A stretch of DNA of 5,159 nucleotides, from the NCBI GenBank assembly GCA_900766125.1, contig CAAFUD010000073.1, positions 1 through 5,159 of the forward strand, read 5' to 3'. This DNA is from an uncultured Veillonella sp. (GTDB lineage Bacteria; Bacillota; Negativicutes; Veillonellales; Veillonellaceae). The notes beneath the pieces were generated by a model, which was not told the DNA's origin, ran no database searches, and saw only the letters and a list, made by a program, of their open reading frames with translations. Numbering within the stretch: the first letter of the stretch is position 1; each line of letters starts with the position of its first letter. This document shows positions 1 to 5,159 of this stretch, piece after piece. A program made the position numbers and the translations under genes.

Positions 1-20
1 ACACGACGCTCTTCCGATCT
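1..20. other. Illumina TruSeq adapter remnant (not genomic)
   Basis: The 20 bases ACACGACGCTCTTCCGATCT are identical to the 3' end of the Illumina TruSeq universal adapter. On the minus strand they read as the usual read-through AGATCGGAAGAGC followed by CGTCGTG. They directly follow the ygiQ codons for Tyr-Trp-Ser-Asp, so the coding sequence runs straight into adapter. The last T of the adapter is the A-tail ligation position, so the genome most likely begins at base 21. This is an untrimmed contig end, with no biological meaning. Confidence 0.97.
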
Positions 21-477
21 TATCTGACCAATAATCATAATGACCAAATCGGCGTAAGGACGCCTCTATGCCACCGATAATAAGAGGCACATCACTGTAA
101 GCCTCTTTCATACGATTCGCATATACCAAGGTAGCTCGATCCGGGCGATGGCCCGCTTCACCACCTGGAGAATAGTCATCTTGTCGACGAATTTTCTTTG
201 CCGCCGTAAATTTATTGAGCATTGAATCTAGATTCCCTGCCGTAACAAGGGATGCTAGACGCGGTTTACCTAGTTTTTTGAAAGCCTCTACATCATTCCA
301 ATCTGGTTGATCTATAATGCCTACACGATAGCCTTTGGATTCTAAGTATCTGCCGATAACTGCAGGTGCAAAGGAAGGATGGTCCACATAGGCGTCCCCA
401 CTAATGAGGACAAAATCTAATTCGGCCCAACCTCGTTCCTTCATCTCCGAAGGTTCTGTTACTAAAAATCTATCCAT
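21..477 (-). CDS. ygiQ: YgiQ family radical SAM protein, N-terminal fragment (5' partial gene, cut by contig end)
   Basis: About 152 codons are open from the ATG at 477 to the adapter junction. The translation starts MDRFLVTEPSEMKERGW and carries the family's conserved blocks: SGDAYVDHPSF near residues 27-37, IIDQPDW near 55-61, LVTAGNLDSMLNKF near 78-91, RPDRATLVY near 111-119, LIIGGIEASLRR near 132-143 and HYDYWSD near 146-152. These match the N-terminal (UPF0313 / Radical_SAM_N) domain of E. coli YgiQ as I remember it. Family members are about 600-700 residues long, so roughly three quarters is missing, including the radical SAM cysteine motif that would bind the 4Fe-4S cluster. The biochemical role of the family is not established. 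The gene starts 39 bases after the rodZ-like stop and probably shares its transcript. The ATG is preceded by GAAAGG at an unusually long 14-base spacing. An in-frame TTG at 513 is the only upstream alternative and has no better ribosome site. Confidence 0.93.
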
Positions 478-491
478 TGATTGTGTAAATG

Positions 492-497
492 CCTTTC
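492..497 (-). promoter_or_regulatory. Probable ribosome binding site of ygiQ, unusually distant
   Basis: GAAAGG on the minus strand is the only purine-rich Shine-Dalgarno-like element before the ygiQ ATG at 477. It lies 14 bases upstream, longer than the usual 5-9. No ATG, GTG or TTG lies between the two, so this decides in favour of the ATG at 477 but suggests modest initiation. It could also be a chance purine run, with initiation helped by coupling to the gene upstream. Confidence 0.45.
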
Positions 498-502
498 TAT
501 CA

Positions 503-523
503 TTCCTAATCAACTATTAGAAA
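503..523 (-). repeat. Weak inverted repeat over the rodZ-like stop codon
   Basis: On the minus strand TTTCTAAT and ATTAGGAA can pair as eight base pairs (one G-U) around the loop AGTTG. The stem spans the tandem stop codons TAA TAG of the rodZ-like gene. It is AT-rich, with a single G-C pair, and is followed by TGATAG rather than a run of T, so it is not a convincing intrinsic terminator. It might slow ribosomes or protect an mRNA end, or be chance. Confidence 0.25.
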
Positions 524-969
524 AGGAATAACCATAGTAAAAATAATGCCATACAAAATAAAATAATCCCTAAAATAATGCGTTCTTGTACGATAGAACG
601 TTGACGTTTACGTTGTCGCGTTTCTAAGGACATACGCTTTTTGGATGTTTGGTATTCAACGAATTCACTTTGCACCAAATTTGGCGCCGCTTGTGCCTTC
701 TGACGCGTCACAGAACGCAAAGAAAAGGTATCTATATCACCTACTTGACTTTGGTAGGCTTTTACCAAGCGATCCCCATCAAGATCTAAATAATTACCGT
801 AATTACGAATAAAGCCTTTTACGTAGACCTGACCAGGAATGATGTCATACTTACCATCTTCGATAGCTTCCAAATAGGTTGTTTTAATGTGCAGTACTTG
901 CTCCACATCTTTAAAGGTTAAATTACGTCTTACTCGTTCACGTCGTAATTCTTCGCCTAATTCAGCCAT
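517..969 (-). CDS. rodZ: Short RodZ/YmfM-like membrane-anchored helix-turn-helix protein
   Basis: The 150-residue product has an N-terminal RodZ-type helix-turn-helix domain (HTH_25 class) at about residues 3-72. Its signature runs through GEELRRERVRRNLT, then LEAIEDGKYDIIPGQVYVKG, then FIRNYGNYLDLD. A polar linker follows, then a strongly basic stretch (about 110-124, with KKR and RQRKRQR). A single hydrophobic helix at 131-150 ends at the C-terminus. The positive-inside rule puts the HTH domain in the cytoplasm and makes the protein a tail-anchored membrane protein. E. coli RodZ and B. subtilis YmfM have an HTH domain, one membrane helix and more sequence beyond it; here the outer domain is absent. 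ygiQ begins 39 bases later, so there is no room for a lost domain. In other bacteria RodZ links MreB to the envelope, and YmfM-type proteins sit next to spoIIIE. Start: ATG at 969 with a strong AGAGAGG seven bases upstream (977-983). The gene is 48 bases downstream of ftsK, with no terminator between. The family call is firm; function in shape control is inferred. Confidence 0.88.
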   Translation of the reverse strand: MAELGEELRRERVRRNLTFKDVEQVLHIKTTYLEAIEDGKYDIIPGQVYVKGFIRNYGNYLDLDGDRLVKAYQSQVGDIDTFSLRSVTRQKAQAAPNLVQSEFVEYQTSKKRMSLETRQRKRQRSIVQERIILGIILFCMALFLLWLFLF

Positions 970-1017
970 TTTCGTTCCTCTCTTAATCTACATAATACTC
1001 ATATCGTAATCATTTAA

Positions 1018-3762
1018 TTATTGCTCATCATTGGAGTCTGAAAAATATCGCGCCTTAGCTTGTTCAGGGCTCATCAAAATCTCTCGAGCCTTACTGCCCA
1101 TACTAGGACCAACAATTTTAAGATCTTCCATCGTATCAACAAGGCGAGCCGCACGAGTATACCCAATGCGGAATCGACGCTGTAACATAGACACAGAAGC
1201 TTGACCAGATTCCATAACGAGATTAACAGCACGTTCTAATAATTCATCGCGGTAGATATCATTTTCTTCTGATGATTCTTTTTCGGTTTCCTTTTCAGCC
1301 TCTTGTGTAACAGTATCGTCATATTCTGGTTCTCGTTGAGCTTTTACAAATTCCACAAGATGTTCTACCTCATCATCAGAGATAAACGCACCTTGTACAC
1401 GAATTGGTTTATTAGCACCAATTGGAGCAAATAGCATATCCCCTTTACCAAGCAATTTCTCAGCACCCGCCATATCGAGAATAGTACGGGAGTCAATTTG
1501 AGAACCTACTGCAAAGGAAATACGGCTAGGTACATTGGCCTTAATAGAACCAGTAATAACGTTGACAGAAGGACGTTGCGTAGCAAGTACCATGTGAATA
1601 CCTGCAGCACGCGCCATTTGTGCTAAGCGACTAATAGATTCTTCAATATCATCAGGAGCAGTCATCATAAGGTCAGCTAACTCATCGATAATTAATACAA
1701 TCAAAGGCATAGCCGCCTTAGGGTGCGCTTCGTTATAGCTCTTAATATCGCGTTTGCCAGATGCTGCAAAAGCTTTATAACGAGCCTCCATCTCGCGAAC
1801 AGCCCAACGCAATACAGCGGCTGCTTTTTTCATATCTGTTACAACTGGCGCCATCAAATGAGGAATGCCATTGTAGATAGACAATTCAACCATCTTAGGA
1901 TCGATTAATAAAAGCTTAACCTCTTCTGGTTTACGACTAAATAGAATACTTGAAATCAAAGTATTTACACATACAGATTTACCAGAACCAGTAGTACCTG
2001 CTACAAGCAAGTGAGGCATCTTCGCAAGGTCAGTAATAACAGGCTTACCTGCAATATCCTTACCAAGACCTACAGGAATACCCCCACGAGCGTCCTTGAA
2101 GTCACTACAATCAAGAACATCACGCAAATGAACGGCCTCTGTCGTCTTATTAGGAACCTCGATACCGATGGCGGATTTACCAGGGATTGGAGCCTCCATC
2201 CGAATATGTTGAGCCGCTAAGTTTAAGGCGATATCATCAGTTAAATTGACGATGCGGCTAACCTTTACACCTGGTGCAGGTTCAATTTCGTAGCGTGTAA
2301 CAGTTGGACCTTGTGTAGCATTAACGACCTTAGCAGTAATACCAAAGTTACTCAATACATTTTCAAGCATCATTGCATTTTGAGCTACTTCTTCACCATT
2401 GCTTTGACTCCCCTTCCCTTTCGCCAAAATATCAAGGCTTGGGAAATGATAAGGTCTATCATAGGTACGATGAATTTGACCATCCTTAGATACTGCTACT
2501 TGTGCTGTATCTTCTGTAGTACTAATAGTAGATGGTACTTGTAAACTCATACCAGACATACCGGCACCAGCACTTACAGAACTTGCAGCGGCACCTGTTC
2601 CAGGTACAGCAGAAGCTATAGCAGCGTGATTAGTTTCCAATGAACCAATCGTTGTATTTTGATATGTAAACTCTGGTTGTTCCTCATGATTATTCTCTAC
2701 TGATTCAGATTCGTCTGTATATCCTTCGTCTGGAGTATATGTATAATCCTCATCTGGAGTATATACATAGTCATCACCTGTAGATCTACTAGCATCAGAG
2801 AATTGCTCGAAATCATCTGCATCATAAGACTTCGCATCACCAGCATCTTCAGAAATATTAGCCAATTGTTCTGCTGCACGGTTGCGCGCTTCTATTTCAG
2901 CTAATTCTTTCCAAGATGTAGGCGCCTTTGGAGATTCTACAGTCGTTACTGTATCCACCATAGGTTCATTATCTACAACCGCACTCGTTTCAAAGTTATC
3001 TCGATCGGTAGTGATACCTCGTTTTTCAAGTGTATCTAACGCTTGATCTGCAGCATCAGCAAAGCGTGTGTCCTTTTCCCTGTTATACGCTTTCCGTTGT
3101 TCTGCAGCTTCTTTACGTTGTTCATTCCAATCTTCAAAGACCTCTTTAGCTACAGCGACCTTCTCAGCAGCCACTTCTTTAGCTACATCTAAACCTACTT
3201 GTGTTTTATCCGCTGCCTTTTGCAAGCCACTTCGCAAAGATAAACGAGTGATTAGAATACCAAAGGCTAATAATAAGAACACATCTAAAATGATAGCCCC
3301 TAGCTCACCTAATAGAGTGCGAAGGAATGTAGCGATAGCGCCACCTACTACACCACCTTGATCAGCCAATTGTGTTGTGATTAGTTCCTGCCCCTCAGGA
3401 ACGCGCCACAATGGAACAAGGGCTAGCAAGAATAGGAAGAACAAAGTCATTACAACGCCCCGTTTAGTAACGGAAATAAATGTTCCTTTATACAATAATC
3501 GCCAGCCAATCCAGAACACACCAAGGCAAGGAATAATACCGCCTAGGCCAAAACCATAACGGAATATACCTGTTAAAATCTGTCCTACAAGACCGAGTTC
3601 AAACCCAAAGAATCCGAGCAAGGAAATAACTGCAAAGGCAATTACAATTAAGCCTTTAACTTCGCTGCGCAAGGAAAATCCTTGAGACTTAGTTTGCTGT
3701 TTTGTACTTGTTCGCTTTCGTCGTGTATTGCGTTTTTTGGTGGAAGTTTTTTCTTCTGCCAT
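1018..3762 (-). CDS. ftsK: DNA translocase FtsK/SpoIIIE
   Basis: This 914-residue septum-associated ATPase pumps double-stranded DNA during late chromosome segregation. In order: a basic cytoplasmic N-terminus (1-25, KKRNTRRKR); an FtsK_4TM membrane domain (about 35-172) with roughly four helices; a 260-residue charged linker (about 175-437) with a predicted coiled-coil part (KEVAAEKVAVAKEV, QRKEAAEQRK) and a Tyr-Thr-Pro-Asp-Glu repeat; the alpha domain (from about YHFPSLDIL at 438); and the RecA-like beta motor. The motor has Walker A GTTGSGKS at 589-596, Walker B LIIDE with Asp693-Glu694, and the family signature ATQRPSVNVITGSIKANVPS. An acidic linker and the winged-helix gamma domain (about 839-897, with RRFRIGYTRAARLVDTM) close the protein; gamma domains read KOPS/SRS polarity and contact XerD in other species. 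All motor residues look intact. Length falls between SpoIIIE (about 790) and E. coli FtsK (about 1330). I chose the ATG at 3762: an in-frame TTG at 3774 lies only one base from the AAGGGG ribosome site and would add four residues. The gene probably has its own promoter at 3814-3827. Confidence 0.97.
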   Translation of the reverse strand: MAEEKTSTKKRNTRRKRTSTKQQTKSQGFSLRSEVKGLIVIAFAVISLLGFFGFELGLVGQILTGIFRYGFGLGGIIPCLGVFWIGWRLLYKGTFISVTKRGVVMTLFFLFLLALVPLWRVPEGQELITTQLADQGGVVGGAIATFLRTLLGELGAIILDVFLLLAFGILITRLSLRSGLQKAADKTQVGLDVAKEVAAEKVAVAKEVFEDWNEQRKEAAEQRKAYNREKDTRFADAADQALDTLEKRGITTDRDNFETSAVVDNEPMVDTVTTVESPKAPTSWKELAEIEARNRAAEQLANISEDAGDAKSYDADDFEQFSDASRSTGDDYVYTPDEDYTYTPDEGYTDESESVENNHEEQPEFTYQNTTIGSLETNHAAIASAVPGTGAAASSVSAGAGMSGMSLQVPSTISTTEDTAQVAVSKDGQIHRTYDRPYHFPSLDILAKGKGSQSNGEEVAQNAMMLENVLSNFGITAKVVNATQGPTVTRYEIEPAPGVKVSRIVNLTDDIALNLAAQHIRMEAPIPGKSAIGIEVPNKTTEAVHLRDVLDCSDFKDARGGIPVGLGKDIAGKPVITDLAKMPHLLVAGTTGSGKSVCVNTLISSILFSRKPEEVKLLLIDPKMVELSIYNGIPHLMAPVVTDMKKAAAVLRWAVREMEARYKAFAASGKRDIKSYNEAHPKAAMPLIVLIIDELADLMMTAPDDIEESISRLAQMARAAGIHMVLATQRPSVNVITGSIKANVPSRISFAVGSQIDSRTILDMAGAEKLLGKGDMLFAPIGANKPIRVQGAFISDDEVEHLVEFVKAQREPEYDDTVTQEAEKETEKESSEENDIYRDELLERAVNLVMESGQASVSMLQRRFRIGYTRAARLVDTMEDLKIVGPSMGSKAREILMSPEQAKARYFSDSNDEQ
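2411..2418 (-). other. KOPS-like octamer GGGAAGGG inside ftsK
   Basis: The minus strand reads GGGAAGGG, fitting the E. coli FtsK orienting sequence consensus GGGNAGGG. It lies in the ftsK codons for Gly449-Lys450-Gly451, just before the translocase core. An identical octamer on the same strand lies in rarA at 5034-5041. Whether this organism's FtsK uses the E. coli consensus is unknown; B. subtilis SpoIIIE uses GAGAAGGG. Confidence 0.3.
2722..2769 (-). repeat. Tandem 24-base repeat in the FtsK linker
   Basis: Two adjacent 24-base units encode the octapeptides YVYTPDED and YTYTPDEG (residues about 332-347). A degenerate third start, YTDE, follows. Thirteen consecutive bases, TATACTCCAGA plus neighbours, are shared almost exactly, with later codons differing at third positions (GAT/GAC, GAG/GAA). 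The unit keeps the reading frame, so copy-number change would lengthen or shorten the acidic linker without breaking the motor. Confidence 0.75.
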
Positions 3763-3775
3763 AAATCTATACAAA

Positions 3776-3781
3776 CCCCTT
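3776..3781 (-). promoter_or_regulatory. Ribosome binding site of ftsK that decides the start codon
   Basis: AAGGGG on the minus strand is the only strong Shine-Dalgarno element ahead of ftsK. It is 13 bases from the ATG at 3762 but only one base from the in-frame TTG at 3774. A one-base gap is too short for initiation, so the ATG is preferred despite its somewhat long spacing. Confidence 0.6.
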
Positions 3782-3813
3782 ACTTATATAACACTACTGT
3801 AAATTAACTTATC

Positions 3814-3827
3814 ATTATATTATAGCA
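3814..3827 (-). promoter_or_regulatory. Extended -10 promoter upstream of ftsK
   Basis: In the 82-base gap between rarA and ftsK the minus strand reads TATGCTATAATATAAT. This contains a perfect -10 hexamer TATAAT (3819-3824) preceded by TGC, which gives the extended TGnTATAAT form and also the TRTG motif favoured in Gram-positive-type promoters. A second TATAAT (3814-3819) overlaps it. No good -35 is found at 15-18 bases upstream (the region reads TAACTA and overlaps the rarA stop), which fits an extended -10 promoter. Transcription would begin near 3812, giving a leader of about 50 bases before the ftsK ATG. The gap is AT-rich, so a chance match is possible. Confidence 0.6.
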
Positions 3828-3844
3828 TATATCGAAGTATTTAG

Positions 3845-5146
3845 TTAGCTTTTACGCCGTTTCTCCCAGTCACAAAGTAACTGTTCTTCCTTGCCTCTTT
3901 TAATACCATTGTAGTACGAAGCATCCATAAGAGGTGTTGGTAAATATTGCTGTTTTACATAGCCATTTGGATAGTTGTGGGCATACTTATAGGTGTTCCC
4001 ATGACCTAGCTTGCTAGCCCCACTATAATGACTATCTTTTAAATGATCTGGCACCTGTCCACAATCCTTGTGGCGCACATCGGCAATTGCTGCATCGATA
4101 GCCAAATAAGCAGAATTACTTTTCGGTGCTAATGCTACATAACAAGCCGCTTCAGACAATATAATACGAGCCTCCGGAAATCCTACCATATGAGCCGCTT
4201 GAGCCGCTGCATTGGCTAGAATTAAAGCTTGTGGATCTGCAAGGCCTACATCCTCAGCTGCACATATTACGATACGACGAGCAATAAAATTAGGATCCTC
4301 CCCCGCTTCAATCATACGTGCCAAATAATGCACCGTCGCTTGCACATCAGAGCCACGCATACTTTTAATAAAAGCAGAGATTGTATCGTAGTGGCTGTCA
4401 CCTTTTTTATCATATGTGTAAATTCGACGTCCCACAACTTTTTCAAGAACCTCTATGGTTATAGTCCCTTCATCCGGTACCATAGCTGCAGCCTGTTCTA
4501 AAATATTCAAAGCCATACGACCGTCGCCATTAACGAAAATCCCTACATCCTCTAGCACTTCATCGGTTACTTGCAAACGGCGTTTACCAAGACCTACCTC
4601 TTCATCTGTAATAGCACGACGCAAAATTTGACCAATCGCCTTTGGTGTCAAAGCCTCCAATGTTATGAGTCGCAAACGGGATAAAAGCGGTCTATTAACC
4701 TCAAAAAACGGATTTTCTGTAGTGGCACCAATGAGGATAATCGTACCATCTTCTACACAAGGTAATAACACATCTTGTTGGCTTTTATTAAAACGGTGGA
4801 TTTCATCGAGGAATAATATAGTTCTTTGTTGTAATGACCGTACGCGCTTACGAGCATCCTCTATGATGTTACGCAACTCACCTATACCAGCATTGGTAGC
4901 ATTTAAATTTACAAAATGACTATTACTTACCTTAGCAATGATACCTGCTAGTGTAGTTTTCCCCGTTCCACAAGGCCCATAAAAAAGCATAGATGGTATG
5001 GTATCCTTCTCTACCATAGCACGTAAGAAGGTCCCCTTCCCTACGGCCTTCTCTTGACCGTATAAATGATCCAACTTGGTAGGACGCATACGCACAGGAA
5101 GTGGCTCATATGCATTTGTAGGCTCTAAATCAAACAAACTATCCAT
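3845..5146 (-). CDS. rarA: Replication-associated recombination protein RarA (MgsA family AAA+ ATPase)
   Basis: The 433-residue product is a full-length member of the RarA/MgsA/WRNIP1 family (usually 420-450 residues). These clamp-loader-like AAA+ ATPases act at stalled or gapped replication forks and interact with SSB in the species studied. The N-terminus has the family motif VRMRPTKLDHLYGQE (18-32). The ATPase has Walker A GPCGTGKTT (57-65), Walker B ILFLDE (110-115) followed by HRFNK, sensor 1 IGATTENP (139-146), the arginine finger in LLSRLRL (Arg157) and sensor 2 GDGRMALN (Arg210). The C-terminal MgsA domain opens with GDSHYDTISAFIKSMRGSD (249-267) and includes LAPKSNSAYLAIDAA and HNYPNGYVKQQYLP. 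Walker A has Cys59 where most relatives have Pro. The start is the ATG at 5146, with GAGGTGA at 5151-5157 four bases upstream. Only the ribosome site lies before it in the window, so its promoter is not visible. It precedes ftsK by 82 bases with no clear terminator, so readthrough is likely. Confidence 0.96.
   Translation of the reverse strand: MDSLFDLEPTNAYEPLPVRMRPTKLDHLYGQEKAVGKGTFLRAMVEKDTIPSMLFYGPCGTGKTTLAGIIAKVSNSHFVNLNATNAGIGELRNIIEDARKRVRSLQQRTILFLDEIHRFNKSQQDVLLPCVEDGTIILIGATTENPFFEVNRPLLSRLRLITLEALTPKAIGQILRRAITDEEVGLGKRRLQVTDEVLEDVGIFVNGDGRMALNILEQAAAMVPDEGTITIEVLEKVVGRRIYTYDKKGDSHYDTISAFIKSMRGSDVQATVHYLARMIEAGEDPNFIARRIVICAAEDVGLADPQALILANAAAQAAHMVGFPEARIILSEAACYVALAPKSNSAYLAIDAAIADVRHKDCGQVPDHLKDSHYSGASKLGHGNTYKYAHNYPNGYVKQQYLPTPLMDASYYNGIKRGKEEQLLCDWEKRRKS
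5034..5041 (-). other. KOPS-like octamer GGGAAGGG inside rarA
   Basis: The minus strand reads GGGAAGGG in the codons for Gly36-Lys37-Gly38 of rarA. It has the same octamer, strand and following GGA context as the copy in ftsK at 2411-2418. It matches the E. coli KOPS consensus GGGNAGGG. I found no copy on the plus strand of this window. Function in this organism is unproven. Confidence 0.3.
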
Positions 5147-5159
5147 TCTATCACCTCAA

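Noticed and set aside
21..477. ygiQ as a pseudogene because it is truncated.
   Set aside because: The frame is intact up to the adapter junction, and the conserved blocks are undamaged, so the break belongs to the contig end, not the gene.
985..1012. A dif-like chromosome dimer resolution site just downstream of ftsK: the plus strand contains TCTACATAATA, close to one arm of the Firmicutes dif.
   Set aside because: Only one half-site resembles dif as I remember it. The central region and the other arm do not match, and no palindromic partner follows at the right spacing. AT-rich chance similarity is more likely.
970..1017. A promoter for the rodZ-like gene (TATTAT on the minus strand).
   Set aside because: The -10 is imperfect, there is no TG extension, and the hexamer 17 bases upstream (TAATTA) does not resemble a -35. 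Co-transcription from ftsK is the simpler reading.
3068..3361. Open frames on the plus strand, the largest being this one of 97 codons, with others near 1723-1908, 2011-2544, 3377-3559, 4229-4501 and 4665-4919.
   Set aside because: All lie antisense to well-conserved ftsK or rarA coding sequence, have no recognisable domains, and have compositions expected of reverse-strand shadows.
3763..3844. An intrinsic terminator after rarA.
   Set aside because: Only very short AT-rich pairings (such as ATA around CTTCGA) are present, with no GC-rich stem and no T-run.
1..5159. A novel defence, mobile or secondary-metabolite system.
   Set aside because: All four genes belong to known core families in a tight co-directional arrangement. 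No transposase, integrase, repeat array, toxin-antitoxin pair or unexplained gap is visible.

Overview
The window comes from a low-GC (roughly 40% by eye) bacterial chromosome. It holds four genes, all on the minus strand and in the transcription order rarA, ftsK/spoIIIE, a short rodZ-like gene, then the 5' part of ygiQ. The protein sequences look Firmicutes-like. I infer a Negativicutes member, most likely Veillonella or a close relative, from overall sequence character and the spoIIIE-next-to-rodZ/ymfM pairing seen in Firmicutes. No rRNA or other marker in the window proves this.

Layout, right to left (5' to 3' on the coding strand): rarA (5146-3845) is a complete AAA+ clamp-loader-like ATPase with a strong Shine-Dalgarno at the window edge. 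An 82-base gap follows (3844-3763) with a good extended -10 promoter. ftsK (3762-1018) is a complete membrane-anchored DNA translocase with all expected domains. After a 48-base gap comes a 150-residue membrane-anchored helix-turn-helix protein of the RodZ family (969-517), which ends right at its transmembrane segment. After a further 39 bases, ygiQ (from 477) runs off the left end of the window.

The first 20 bases are not genomic. They match the end of the Illumina TruSeq adapter exactly, so the ygiQ truncation is an assembly or library artefact rather than a biological break.

The genes concern chromosome maintenance and cell-envelope organisation: RarA acts at stalled replication forks, FtsK pumps DNA at the septum, and RodZ-like proteins link the membrane to the cytoskeleton or to DNA. 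YgiQ is an uncharacterised radical SAM protein. Two copies of the octamer GGGAAGGG, which fits the FtsK-orienting KOPS consensus, lie on the coding strand, one inside ftsK and one inside rarA. No mobile element, CRISPR array, RNA gene or defence system is visible. This is an ordinary core-genome segment and I do not see an undescribed system in it. No stretch longer than 300 bases lacks a gene.
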